A program made the position numbers and the translations under genes. A DNA stretch of 64,000 bases from Nephrocerus scutellatus. Its lineage: Eukaryota > Arthropoda > Insecta > Diptera > Pipunculidae. Positions 31,688 to 42,204 of this stretch are shown here, one piece after another (positions within the stretch are counted from its first letter, which is position 1; every line of letters starts with the position of its first letter). The stretch spans positions 50,795,843 to 50,859,842 of the forward strand of contig OX352762.1 of NCBI GenBank assembly GCA_947095585.1. Reading direction: 5' to 3'. The notes below the pieces were generated by a model. The model saw nothing but the letters and a program-made list of their open reading frames with translations. It ran no database searches and was not told the origin of the DNA.

Positions 31688-32942
31688 CTACGTATCCAAT
31701 TGGTCTGTCGGGGCAGGTATGTGAAAATTTCCGTCGTCTAGTTCGTGCATTGCGTTTAGTAAGTCAGGATCCTGTTGATCAAATTGGTCATAGTTATAGT
31801 AGGAATCTAGCTGTTGATAGTTGTTTGCTTCTGTTTGGCTACCAAGGTTGTCTGTATTGTACGTTACGTTATGTAGTTCCTGGCTTGTGAATTTTGAAGA
31901 CCAGTTTTGTCTAAAATTATTGGACGGTTGCTGGCTTCTTCGAGTCTGTCTGGTATTTCCAGAACCAAGTTCCATTGGTTCCACTGGTGGTAAGCTTCTT
32001 TGTTGAGTTTGAAGAGGCTGCTGTTGTCGTTGGATATAATTTTGAGGTGGTTGTTGTTGCTGGAACTGTTGTCGCTGTTGAAATTGTGTTTGGAAAATCG
32101 GTTGTTGTTGTGGGGGACGTTGTTGGAAGAATGGTTGCCGTTGCTCAAGGTTTAGCTTGAAGTGAGGTGTTGGTGGATTGGTCGAGTACCCGTTATATGA
32201 TGGGTTAAAACAGTGTAGTTGTCGCCTTTGTGGTATGTAAAGCTGCCCGATTGAATGGGGTTGTTCTAATGATTTCCTGTAGGAAAATTTTTCAGATGAC
32301 GGATCTGATTTCGAATAAAAGATATTTTGTTCTTTTATGAAAAATGCGAAAGCTTCGGGTATTGAGGATGGTTTCATTGCACGGATAGTTGAGCCTAAAG
32401 GTTCGCGTAATCCGTCCAAGAATGTGTTTAAACACATTTCTTCATAAAGATCGCTTTTTGCCTTAATAACGCTCACGTTTGTCTCGTGGATTTGAACGTG
32501 GTTGCTGATTGTCGCGAAAATTTCTATAACTTTACTATAGAATCGTTCTACGCTATTTTGGTTTTGCCTTAGACCGTTAAGGTCTCTGATAAGAGATGTC
32601 TCGTTCCTCTTATCCGAATAATGTAGTATAAGATTGGATCTTATGGAGGTCCAGATCAATGGTGTTCCGTACATATTTAATATTTCAGTGGCGGGGCCAA
32701 TAATTTTGTTACGAATTACTCGCAGCAAAATTGTGCCTTGAATGGTGCCATCCACTGTCGGGAGAAGACTTAATATCTCCTCTACATTGTGTATAAATTC
32801 AAAAAGGAGCCGGGAGTTACCGCCGAATTTCGGTAGGTCCTTAATGGCATCAGGCACTCTTAGTGCCTGAAATACATCAACTTGTTGTGGGACTGGAAGG
32901 TGTTGTTCTTGATTATTTAGTGCTACCTGAGCAGCGTTTTAC
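31688..32942 (-). pseudogene. Errantivirus gag
   Basis: The open frame runs from a stop at about 32942 to 31688, roughly 418 codons. Early residues read VPQQVDVFQALRVPDAIKDL, then LPKFGGNSRLLFEFIHNVEE, and further on GLRQNQNSVERFYSKVIEI and CLNTFLDGLREPLGSTIRA, the capsid region of 17.6/297-type gag. A Gln-rich stretch (about 31960-32160) follows and the end is acidic (DQFDQQDPDLLNAMHELDDG). There is no zinc knuckle, as is usual for this group. Stops upstream of 32942 remove the original N-terminus or start. Confidence 0.85.
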
Positions 32943-33556
32943 TGTGGGGTTTAAACGTATTGTTCCTGATTTAAAGATATTTTTCCTATTTTAATATTAC
33001 TGAAGAAGTTACTAAGGTCACTTAATGTACTATTTTCGTTTTTAGTTTTATTTACTTTTTTGGTATTATATTTTAATTTATTGAGTTGTCACTCAGTTGT
33101 GCTCTCTCGACCACGCTATATTCTAACTCTTCGTCTGAGGTTTCACTTATGTTTCCTAATTTAAATTTATTGGAAGTTTGCAAATAATAAGGGGCTCTCC
33201 TTTGTCTAGCCTTTGTGTTAGTTCTATTGGACATGGGATTTGAGTACGGATGTATATTTACTTTGACTTACATGCATGTAGCTGAGGTGAGCGTTGTCTT
33301 CATGTTGTGGTAGTTTTCCTTGTTGAATGGTCCTGAACTTATGTGTTAAAACTCGCCAAGATTTGCTTCCTTTTTCCAGAGTTTTGGATTCACTTATTTT
33401 CCGATAAGCCGTCGAAAATTTATTCAATGAAAGCTAATCTTGTGTTCTATTTTTTCATACACAAACTTCACTTCACTTAGTTCGCTTATCAATAAACCGT
33501 TGATGAACTACAGTACTGAACGTTTTTTAAGTATACTGAAAAAATTTGTCCGTACA

Positions 33557-33567
33557 CGACTGCGCCA
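33557..33567 (-). promoter_or_regulatory. Errantivirus primer binding site (tRNA-Ser-like)
   Basis: On the minus strand TGGCGCAGTCG directly follows the LTR end (CCTTAAC). This is the primer site type used by 17.6 and 297 (tRNA-Ser). It lies about 600 bp upstream of gag, as expected for the leader. Confidence 0.8.
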
Positions 33568-33958
33568 GTTAAGGTTTAGACCAGGAGGCTTTAAAAAAAA
33601 AAAACACAATTAATTTTTGGGCAGCGTAACGTCGTATGCAAATTTATTCACAAGACTTCAATTATAAAAATTTTTACATAGTCTTTTATACATGTTGTAT
33701 GCTTACTTTGCAATATGAATACAATAAAAATTATATGTGCAAGTGCATTGATTGACTTGAGGTGAACAAAGTGTAATTTGATTAAATGCGAATTAAGGAA
33801 TATAAAAAGACAATTTCAAAGTTTGCGAAATGTGAAATATGTAACGGGTGTTTTTTTGGAAGGTTTGTTTTTCCGATAGATGTCGTTTTATTTTATGACA
33901 GTTGTTTTGACAGCTCAAAGTGGCATTTCTACTCAGTATTGTTTGGCAAATCATTATG

Positions 33959-33989
<31 letters not shown>

Positions 33990-34408
33990 ACATTTGTGAA
34001 AAATAGTCGTGGTAGCCATATGCCAGAAATTGTGTTTAAATGTTAAATGCCAAAAAATTATCTACCAAATAAAAAAAAATTTTGGTCATTTCATAATTTT
34101 ATATGTGTTTTATTCAAAAAAAAAATCGGCAACCTCTTAAAAAAACACGTTATATCTAACGGGTTTTTCATAATGATTTGCCAAACAATACTGAGTAGAA
34201 ATGCCACTTTGAGCTGTCAAAACAACTGTCATAAAATAAAACGACATCTATCGGAAAAACAAACCTCCCAAAAAAACACCCTTTATGTATGTAACAATAT
34301 GCAGGTTCATTGATTGGAACAACGAAAAGTGCGATTCGACAATTGCGCAATAAGTAATAAGTAAGGCAAACAATATGTATATGTTGTGGCTGTTATGAGT
34401 ACGTAACT
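33568..34408 (-). repeat. Errantivirus 5' LTR (interrupted by a MITE)
   Basis: The 3' end is fixed by the primer site. The other end is inferred at AGTTACGTACTC (minus strand, 34408), because Loa ORF1 coding sequence resumes right after it and AGTTA is a common errantivirus LTR start. Without the 440-bp MITE and its extra TA the LTR would be about 400 bp. The second LTR is not in the window, so the length is unconfirmed. Confidence 0.6.
33844..34283. mobile_element. Mariner-type MITE with about 117-bp terminal inverted repeats
   Basis: The left arm starts ACGGGTGTTTTTTTGG (33844) and the right arm ends CCAAAAAAACACCCTT (34283). The arms match over about 117 bp (33844-33960 and 34167-34283), including TTTTCCGATAGATGTCG and its complement. 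TA flanks both sides (33842-33843, 34284-34285), the target duplication of Tc1/mariner transposons. A 27-base A run and AT-rich filler lie in the middle. There is no transposase frame. Confidence 0.85.
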
Positions 34409-35153
34409 CGCGCCCTTGGCCTGCTAGGAATTTCTTCTCTGCTTACGGCCGCAAGCTTTGCTCCCGGCCATACTTCACCCACTTCGGCCATCGCTTTTTT
34501 ATAGAGATCAACCGATCTCTAATCCAAGCACGCCGTCAGCTTAACGCGCCCTTGATGCCAACCTGCATCTCTGCAGGAAGGGGGAGGATGTGGACTCTCT
34601 CTCAGAACCTTCAGAAAAATGGAGTTTAGCGCGTTAAACACTGTTTTCCATTTTCCCAGCGTGATGCTCCCATCCTCATGACTATTGTCAATGACGGCTA
34701 GCATCAACCCATGCTCTTTGACGACGTCATTAAATGATTTCATCTTATGTGTCTTAAGATCCACCGGTGGAGTCTCCGCTTGCACCTTAGCTCGTTTACT
34801 GCTTCCGGCTTCAATCTCCTCCTGAGACCTTTGCCTTGTCGGCACAAGCTCCTTGGCGGGGTTTTTTTTACCTTCCACAGTCCCTTCGTTAGTGGCTCCT
34901 CAGGGATATAAACCAACTTTTCCAGGACTCTAAAAGCCGCGCGACGATACTGGTCGCTGGTGGTGCTGGTCCTTGGCTTTGGGGCCTTAGGATCCACAGC
35001 TACCTTATTTTTAGCGGCTGAGACCCCACCTTTACGGTTAGAGCCACTTGCCACGCTTATTTCCAACCTTTTGTGAGTACTGGTCTCGTTTTGTTTCGGC
35101 ATTTGGTGAGTGCCGGTCTCAGTTTTTAAAAATAAATTTTTTGTGTGCTGCAT
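34409..35153 (-). pseudogene. Loa ORF1 (DUF4780-type) remnant
   Basis: The N-terminal half (35153-about 34870) is basic and Thr/Ser-rich (KAPKPRTSTTSDQYRRAAFR). The frame then slips at a T run near 34861-34868. The second half reads KSFNDVVKEHGLMLAVIDNS, EDGSITLGKWKTVFNALN and CRDAGWHQGRVKLTACLD, the core of the DUF4780-type domain. After a stop, DLYKKAMAEVGEVWPGAKL and REEIPSRPRARV follow. It is more diverged than, and not the same family as, the ORF1 at 10.2-11.4 kb. Confidence 0.75.
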
Positions 35154-35465
35154 TTTTAGTACCAGGAATGTCGGAGAAAGGGTGATTTACCCGCGCAGAG
35201 ATCCGTATACGCAGGTAAGGCTGGATACGTCTATAGGTTGCCAGGTATCCAGATGGCTTCGATAGAGACTGGGCTATTTATGGGCCCCCAGTCTGGTCGA
35301 TCCCCGGGGCGCATTAAACCTTGATCCGGACCATTTGCTGTCATTTAGCGTGACCAACTCCGCACCTAGATTTTGAAACTCACAACCTCTGTCCGCAACT
35401 AAAGGTGGGCACAGAGGCAACACACTCCATGCACGGTCAGAGGACCTAGAGGCGACAAGATTTTA
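34409..35465 (-). mobile_element. Second Loa-type element: 5' UTR and ORF1 part
   Basis: Minus strand: GC-rich 5' UTR (35154-35465) with GGTAAGGCT and GCCAGGTATC blocks also present in the 5' UTR of the Loa element near 11540-11570, then ORF1. Coding sequence stops where the errantivirus LTR begins (34408), so the errantivirus inserted into this ORF1. The remainder of the Loa element is not found on the other side because that side is lost. Confidence 0.75.
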
Positions 35466-35985
35466 ATTTATCCACTTCTTTTTAAAAGAAAGAGTAGATA
35501 AAATAGAGTAGACTTTATAATTAGTTTTTTTATCAACAGGATTTCCTTGAAAGAGCGGAACGAGTGAGTTAAAACTTCATTTTCTTTTATATTCATTTTA
35601 TATTTTGTTTTTAACCATTTTTGTCACTAAAAATAATAATTTTTAAAAATAAAATAATTTGAATAACTACATTATACTCGTTTTACTTACATTTTTTTAA
35701 CTATAAATATACATTTGAATTTTAACTTTATTTCGAATTTTATATTAAATAAATGTATGGATTTTAAAATTGAAGAGAACGTAACTTGACTTCTTTTTGC
35801 CTTCGCCCAGTGGGTTGGAGCTATTATTCTTTAATGTTTGACTTGCTGCTTGCTGCTAGTGTCAACACAATGAGCGGGTAGACGTCGTTGGCTTGGTGAG
35901 TGGCTGGGATCAGCGATCTCCAAGTGAGTATCCAACGTTTCGCCGAATAGTTGGTTGCTTCGTTTTCTTTTGTTACACTTTTTTT
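35466..35985. other. AT-rich spacer
   Basis: Mostly A/T with no open frame of note. A more GC-rich patch at 35800-35950 contains GACTTGCTGCTTGCTGCTAG. I recognise no gene or element here. Confidence 0.5.
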
Positions 35986-36155
35986 AATGGAAATCTGGAA
36001 TATTTTTGGCTTAAAAAAATCAAATAATTAAAAAGAACCATGCTAAGCATTTGATGTTCATTTAATCTTGTCATAAACCTCAAATGCTTAGCACGGTTCT
36101 TTTTAGTTATGCGATTTTTTTAAGCCAAAAATATTCCAGATTACCATTAAAAACA
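35986..36155. repeat. Long imperfect hairpin (inverted repeat of about 75 bp)
   Basis: TTAATGGAAATCTGGAATAT at 35986 is mirrored by ATATTCCAGATTACCATTAA near 36130-36150. Inner arms include AAGAACCATGCTAAGCATTTGA and its near-complement, around a 20-25-bp loop (TTCATTTAATCTTGTCATAA). The right arm plus the sequence after it recurs at about 38158-38290, so the hairpin belongs to a dispersed repeat. Confidence 0.75.
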
Positions 36156-36279
36156 TTCCAGCAATTATTTTCATTTATTTTATAACAGTTCTAGTTGCTC
36201 CAAATCTACCACCTATTTTATATTCTACCTTTAAGGCGGCTAGTTAACTAGTTAAACTAGTTTAAAACCCCTCAAGGCA

Positions 36280-36790
36280 ACCCTCAACACTTCACTCACG
36301 ATCCTCTCAAAATCCCCTCAAGATTCCCTCAAGACCACCTCAAGACCCCACTGAAGATCCTCACAAAACCCCCTCGATGGTCAGGATGGTCCTGAAGACC
36401 ACCTAAAGACCTCCTCAAGATTCCTCTCAGGACCCTCTCAGAATCCCCTCAAGACCACTTCAAGACCCCATTAAAGATCACCTCAAGACTCCACTCATGA
36501 CCTTCTCAAAATTCCCTCAAGAACCCCTCAATACCACCTAAAAACCCCCTAAAGATCTTATCCTCACAAAACCCCCTCGAGACCCCTCAAGAACACCCCA
36601 CAAACCCTTCTAAGAACCTCTCAAGACCCCACTAAAGAATCCCTAAAGACCACCATAAAACCCTCTTAATAACTCAAGACCACATAAGCACCCCTAAAGA
36701 CACTCTCAAGACCACCTAAAAACCAACTTAAGGTACAACTCCCGACCCTCTTAAAATCCCCTCAAGACCACTTCAAGACTCGCTAACCTT
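36280..36790 (+). repeat. CTCAAGACC-type degenerate minisatellite
   Basis: About 500 bp made of variants of CCCCTCAAGACCAC, with a step of roughly 10-18 bp (CCTCAAGACC, CTCAAAATCC, CTAAAGACC). It is strongly strand-asymmetric, C/A-rich on the plus strand and nearly G-poor. A second tract is at 38450-38760. It directly follows the hairpin right arm in both places. Confidence 0.8.
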
Positions 36791-37404
36791 CAAGAGCGCT
36801 AACCAATTGTTTCTGAATAAGTCTCAACAATTTCTGACTAGTAGAAGCTGATAAATACCAGTTCCAATTTTCATGCATTTTACGCGCAACACACGACGCG
36901 CGACACGCGTCTGATGCGGAATATCAATAATTCTGTGTGAGATATAGCTGCTCACAAAATTTTAACTACCTAGGTTGTGTGAGAGGTCAAAACTTAATGA
37001 CTTCATTCTTCATTCAAACTTTAAACATAGCTGAGAACTGGGTGAACATTGACATCACAAAAAAAGGGAGTTTGCTATTTGTTTCAGATTAGCGGGCCAA
37101 TTATGTATCTGTCGTATTTCAACTTTCGACTTACGAAAAGTCGAATTTCTCTAAGTCGTTATTTCGACATATCGCAATTATGTAAGCATGTACGACAAAA
37201 GATATTGCCCGATAGCGCCATTTCGAATGTATATTTTGTTGTTGTTTATACTTGTTTACTTTTTTTGTGTTTTTGAATATTTAAAAATATTTATATTTTT
37301 TATATAAAACTAATATTTTTATTAATTAAATTAAATATTCTATGTAAGCAACGAAATAAATTGAAAATTTTAAATATTTTAAATATTTTTTTTTAGTATT
37401 AATA
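36791..37404. other. Unassigned, with a diverged ACGCGYCATAC-type repeat unit
   Basis: 36870-36990 (GACACGCGTCTGATGCGG, then CTACCTAGGTTGTGTGAGAGG) looks like a diverged single unit of the repeats at 45060-45480. The rest, to 37404, is AT-rich with no gene recognised. Confidence 0.45.
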
Positions 37405-38157
37405 ATAAAGCCCCGGGATCCCAGCGGAAATGATTAAAATATGAGGTCCCAAAATACATCAAGCAATTCATGAAATAATAGTGCAAGTATGGGAGGAAGA
37501 AGCGATGCCAGAAGACCGGCATCATGTGCCCCATATATAAAAAGAGACATATCACAACATGCAGCAATTATCGTGATATACATAACGTTGTTTAGTACTG
37601 CGTATACGATTGTTTCCCCTATCCTTCACGATAGGATAGCCACATACGCTAAAGTCATCATCGGGCCATACCAGTGTGGCTTTTTACAATTCGCTACACC
37701 ATCTTTTTATAGACTTTAAAGCCACCTATGATAGCATAGCCAGAGTAGAACTTTATAAAGATATGAGAACATTCGGCATTCCAAATAAACTGACACGATT
37801 ATGTAGGTTGACAATGACAATGCAATGGGTTGAAGAAAGTGATCAGAGACTCTGACGTGACGAAGAGAGGAACTATCCTCTATAAGTCCATTCAGACACT
37901 GGCTTACGAAGACGATATTGACATCGTTGGTAGAGACCCAAGAGCTGTACAGGAAGCCTTCATCCAGATCGAGCAGGCGGCACGAAATCTGGGCTGCACA
38001 TAAATGAGAGCAAAAAAAAGAACATGGTGGCCACGTCTGCAAGTAGAAGATCCAACATTGGTTCCGCAATTAAAAAAGTGTAGCGCGAATTTGAAGTAGT
38101 GCAATCCTTTAACTATCTCGGGTCAACTGTAGCAGCCGATAGCGGCATGGAACCTGG
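37405..38157 (+). pseudogene. RTE-like non-LTR reverse transcriptase remnant
   Basis: Scattered frames give GIPAEMIK, VQVWEEEAMPEDRHH, then FIDFKATYDSIARVELYK (RT catalytic Asp region), FGIPNKLTRLCRLTM, a TLAYEDDIDIVG-like box in which the Ala of YADD is replaced, and FEVVQSFNYLGSTVAADSGME. There are many frameshifts. It matches the minus-strand remnant at 63200-64000, so it is the same family. It is cut at 38157 by the hairpin repeat. Confidence 0.8.
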
Positions 38158-38790
38158 CTTAGCACGGTTCTTTTAAATTATAAGATTTTTTAAGCCACAA
38201 ATATTCCAAATTCTCATTAAAAACATTCCACCAATTTTCATTTATTTTATAACAGTTCTAGTGGCTCCAGAGCTATTTTATGTTCTATCTTTTAGGGGGC
38301 TAGGTATGCTTCAATTTAAGCATTTTGTTTTAAACAACAAATTTTTATATACATTTATTTTATACTTCTTAGTTTTTAGTGAAAAATGTACATAAAATTT
38401 CAATATTATTCAGATGGGATGGTAATATGGAGACACCCACAAGCTCAAGGATTCCCTGAAAAGACTTCCAAATGACCGCAAAAAGACCACGAAAGGACAA
38501 TCTAAAAAAACTCTCGAGACCACCAAGAGACCCCCTCAAGAACACCCTCAAGATCATCCTCAACACCGCATTAAGACCACGTTACTACCTCCATCAATAT
38601 TTCCTCAAGACCCCCCTAAAACATACTTTAAGATTTCCTTAAGACCCCTCAAAACACTCTCAAGACCCCACTTTAAAATACATAAAAACCACCTCAAGAC
38701 TTCACGCACGACCCTCTCAAAATGCGCTCAAGTTCCCTTCAAAACCACCACTAAAACAAAGCAAAAATAAACGTATTAAGCATTTTTTCA
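38158..38790. repeat. Second copy of the hairpin-arm plus CTCAAGACC repeat
   Basis: TTAGCACGGTTCTTTTAA, TTAAGCCACAAATATTCC and TATAACAGTTCTAGTGGCTCC match 36085-36205 at perhaps 85-90%. A CTCAAGACC-type tract follows at about 38450-38760. Only the right arm of the hairpin is present. The repeated order suggests one dispersed element in two copies. Confidence 0.7.
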
Positions 38791-38792
38791 AT

Positions 38793-39144
38793 TGTTGTGT
38801 ACATACTCCGCAACGAATATGGGTCATCATCGAGCGGACGTTTACCCCAAAATTGCACAACAATCAACACGGGAAATATTTTATAAGCATAAATTACACA
38901 GTTATGTAACCTGTTACATTTATTCTAAGTAAGCATAAATTGCACAATAACAATTTAGCCTAGTTTAAGTAAATTACATTTATTCTTAGTAAGCAAAATA
39001 AATTGTATAAATATTAAGGAAATAAATATTAAGGATGAAGTCAGAATAAGTTATCATTCCAAAATTTCAATTAAATAGTTATCCCCCTACCCAAGGTAAG
39101 GTGACTATTTTTATTTCAAGTGCAAGGATCAATTTCTACAAACA
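38793..39144 (+). repeat. Candidate 5' LTR of the BEL element
   Basis: The stretch begins TGTTGTGTACATAC and ends TTCTACAAACA, one base before a TGG primer site, and has the size (352 bp) usual for fly BEL elements. The start is inferred only from TGTTG and from the end of the CTCAAGACC repeat. There is no second LTR to compare. Confidence 0.45.
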
Positions 39145-39145
39145 G

Positions 39146-39158
39146 TGGTCCTTCGAGC
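39146..39158 (+). promoter_or_regulatory. Candidate BEL primer binding site
   Basis: TGGTCCTTCGAGC follows the LTR end by one base. TGG pairs with tRNA CCA, and I recall similar TGGTCCTTCGA sites in BEL/Pao elements, but I could not identify the tRNA. Confidence 0.45.
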
Positions 39159-39249
39159 TTCGACAGTTTATAATCATTCCAAAGCCATTCTTTCGTATCC
39201 TAGTGTGAGGCTGCACTAGTGTGGTTAAAAACAATCGCATACATACACA

Positions 39250-39415
39250 CGTAACAGTTTACTTTGCGAAGCATTTAAAAGTAATAGTTTACTTGAACCG
39301 CATTAAAAAGTGATAGTTTACTTTATCCGCATTTAAAAGTAATAGTTTACTTTATCCGCATTTAAAAGTTGTAGTTTACTTTATCCGCATTTAAAAGTAA
39401 TAATTTACTTTACCA
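39250..39415 (+). repeat. About 31-bp tandem repeats in the BEL leader
   Basis: Five units of AAAAGTAATAGTTTACTTT plus ATCCGCATTT. The spacing is about 31 bp at 39269, 39301, 39332, 39363 and 39395. They lie between the primer site and gag. They might act in packaging or transcription of the element, or simply be a minisatellite; nothing in the sequence decides this. Confidence 0.75.
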
Positions 39416-39491
39416 ACACGCACTTCACTTCAACATTGACCAAGTTGGACGAGTTATCGATAACCTACAAGATGTCATCACCCAGCTGGAA

Positions 39492-40151
39492 GTGATTAGA
39501 GTTAACCTCGCCAAACTGGCATTAGAAAAGCGTTCTCCAAAAACGCTCTTGAGGCAGTACGATAAGGCTAAGAGCCTTTGGACTTCCATCGAGACTTACT
39601 ACGCTTACTTATCTAAGCTAAGCAGAAAAGTCGCTGCCGAATTCCTGCCAAAATTCAAACAATCTTCGCAAAAATTAAAGAAGAACTCCCCGCAGTTGTT
39701 GGATGAGGATAAAACCGAGGACGGAAGTCCTGGAGATGCAGTTGACCCAACTGATAAGGAAACCAGCCATCCTCCCAAAGCACAAACAGCCGCAAGTTCC
39801 AATCCTCAAACAGACGAATGGAATAAATCAACAGAGCACATCCATACGACACCATCATCAAAATCAATTACTCCTGCTACATCTGTCGATAGAAGCAAGG
39901 CGTCTAACGGTCCCCAACTCCGCATGCCTGTTCAACCAATATATACATACGTGCAAGGAATTGGGTTTGTCTTACAAAATCCCGCTGGAGAGATGTGTGG
40001 TCATGAATACATCACTTCTGCACAGTCGTCCAACTTACCTCAAGATGTAAGTAATACAACCGAAGCACTTCCACATGCAATAGCGAAACTAACGCTTGGT
40101 CGAGAGAATGACTCAAAGGCAGACGGGCCGCGTGCAGAGGGAGCAGTTTGA
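39492..40151 (+). pseudogene. BEL gag fragment
   Basis: About 219 residues: LLRQYDKAKSLWTSIETYYA and LSRKVAAEFLPKFKQSSQKL at the start resemble the N-terminal region of BEL/Pao gag. A long Ser/Thr/Pro-rich linker follows. The main capsid region and the zinc knuckles are missing or unrecognisable, and no convincing ATG is seen in the right place. Coding is interrupted at 40151, near the RTE-like insertion. Confidence 0.65.
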
Positions 40152-40164
40152 TTCACCATCATCA

Positions 40165-40275
40165 TATTTGGCTCTACAACCGGGGTCCGGTCCTGGCCTC
40201 CCGCAAAAAGTCTCTCCACCGGTCCCGATTTCGAGCCGATGTCATCCAGTTTGGCATCCCTAAACAGTTCAATTC
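40165..40275 (-). mobile_element. RTE-like 3' end fragment
   Basis: The minus strand encodes LGMPNWMTSARNRDRWRDFL and REARTGPRL, the last residues of the RTE-like ORF. The same piece is at about 62935-63020 (LGMQNWMTSAQNR). About 110 bp, inserted in the BEL gag region. Confidence 0.75.
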
Positions 40276-40689
40276 ACTGGTAATAAAAAGCCGAATGTCA
40301 AACATCGATCGCTTCACTTTACTCATGTCGAGTATTGCATTGCATTGCATTGGAAGCAATTACCGATTTGGACTTGACTGAAGACAACTATCCGATTGCC
40401 TGTTCAACATTGGACCGAACGTTTGACAATCCAAACCATTTAGTAAAAGTTGAACTAGAGAGAGGCTATGCTAGCTCTACCACGACGTCCAACAATCCCA
40501 GGAAATGCAAAGTCTATAATTTCATACATGCACTACACTAAAGGATAAAAGATTTTTGTATGCCGCATACCAAAGCACATGTTACACTTCAACCGAAAGA
40601 AGCATCAACAAAGGGAACACGGAAATGCATCCGTAACCAAATTCCACAGCTAACCTTCCATCGACGACTATCACTTACCTGTTCCAAAA

Positions 40690-41290
40690 TGAGTCCGATA
40701 CGTCTTCTAGTGTGCTCCTACCTACAGATATTGCGACGCTTTTAGTTAACGATGACAACATTCCAGTTCGTTGCTTGCTGGATGAAAGCAGCCAAGCCAA
40801 TTACATATTCGAAGATTTGGTGCAGAAGTTGCGATTGCCTAAAAAACGAACACTTGTCAAAGCTATTGGAGTAGGAGAGGAGATTGGAATAGTCCACTCT
40901 ATTGCCAATATAAAACTAAAACTCGATAATCCAGATCAACCATTCATAAACATAAAATCACTCGTGGCCAAACGAGTTACCGGATCACTTCCCAGAATGC
41001 CCAGTCACATCACCTGGAAATCCTCATTTGACAAACCCCTGGCAGATCCGCATTTCAATAAACCAGCACATATTCCTTTGTTATTGTGTGAACCAGTATA
41101 TTCAACAGTTTTACGTCCAGGTTTGGAGAATAAGGAAGGATTATTACTGCAAAACACATATCTTGGTGGGTGGATCGTATTTGGAGACCCGGGAAACGGA
41201 AGTGGAAAACGAACCTCAGCCTTTTCTACACTATCAGAGTTCGAGTCAAACCTAATGGATTTCTGGGACCAAAGAAGACATCTGTTATGT
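40690..41290 (+). pseudogene. BEL protease region (DUF1758)
   Basis: 193 residues with LLPTDIATLLVND, VRCLLDESSQANYIFEDL and LPKKRTLVKAIGVGEEIG, the DUF1758 aspartic protease of BEL/Pao elements. The active site reads LLDESSQ rather than the usual LLDSGSQ, so it is probably inactive. LQNTYLGGWIVFGDP near residues 145-160 is the conserved link to the RT. It is in a new frame relative to gag. Confidence 0.8.
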
Positions 41291-42204
41291 TGAGAGTTCG
41301 TACTGCGAAAACTTATTCATTGAAAACCATTCTCACACTAAGGGCGGCTACTACATCGTCCCAATCCCTTGGTAGGAATGCAGTAAAATTCTTTATTAGA
41401 CAAGAAAGACGTTGGAAACAAAACGAGACTCAGAAGAAAATATCAAACGAATTTACGGAAGACTATCTCACGTCGCATCACATGTCCCCAGTTCCTGCTG
41501 CAAGGCAGCGAGACGAGACCGGAAATGCTTACTACATCCCATATATAAGCATCATCCGAAAAGATTCTGTTACAACAAAGTTGAGGAACATTTTTAACGC
41601 TAGCGCGCCATCAAGCAACAAAATCTCTCTAAATCAGCTCATCTATCCAGGTCCGAAATTACAGAGTCATATCTTTTATATTATCTTTCAGAATAGACAG
41701 TACGAGTTTACTTACACAAGCGACATGAAACAGATGTTTCGCCAGTTTCTGATCCCGAAACCAGACCGTGAGAAATTTCGAAACCTCTGGCGAGCCAACA
41801 AAACAGAACCATTGGGCGAATTTTTCCTTAACACTGTGACATACGGCGTGGACTGCGCACCATGGCATGCAATTCGTACTATCCATCAAATCGCAGATGA
41901 CAACGCATCGGATTTGGAGATCAAGGCTATAATCAATAACTCTATTTATGTGGATGATCTGTTTTACGGTGCTGATACCATTAAAAAATGTCAAGCGCAA
42001 ATTTTTAAGATAACAACTACACTAGAGGCCGGTAAGCTATCCTTAACAAAATGGTCATCAAACCACCCAGACGTTCTTCGTTGCATAGAAGACAGCAAAA
42101 AACTCAGTGCCTACAAAGATACTTCCGATTCAATTATGAAAATTTTAGGGATTAACTACAATCTAGGAGAGGACACATCCGAATCCCAACTCCAGACCAG
42201 ATAA
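41250..42204 (+). pseudogene. BEL reverse transcriptase
   Basis: Readable over about 310 residues: KLRNIFNASAPSSNKISLNQ, then YTSDMKQMFRQFLIPKPDRE (the first catalytic Asp in a BEL-style DIxxMF motif), TYGVDCAPWHAIRTIHQIAD (usually G..SAP) and IYVDDLFYGAD, the YVDD box at about 41947-41958. KLSLTKWSSNHPDVL follows. A frame overlap near 41200-41290 marks a frameshift from the protease. This is the best-preserved part of the element. Confidence 0.9.

Larger units (their letters stand above)
21185..34408 (-). mobile_element. Errantivirus (Ty3/gypsy, 17.6/297-type), split by a nested LTR element
   Basis: Minus-strand order from the right: LTR (33568-34408), primer binding site, gag, protease, then after a gap of 8.6 kb the RT and the start of RNase H, which ends at the foldback boundary at 21185. 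The gap is exactly the CsRn1-like element 22500-31093, flanked by GTTG on both sides. The errantivirus sequence reads on across the duplication. The rest of RNase H, integrase, env and the 3' LTR are missing. It is an old, broken proviral copy in the genome. Confidence 0.85.

Noticed and set aside
31975..32160. Val-rich open frame on the plus strand
   Set aside because: It is the reverse of the Gln-rich part of errantivirus gag (CAA/CAG codons read backward).
36280..36790. CTCAAGACC tract as a coding or regulatory array
   Set aside because: The unit length is irregular and frames are short. It is best described as a degenerate minisatellite.
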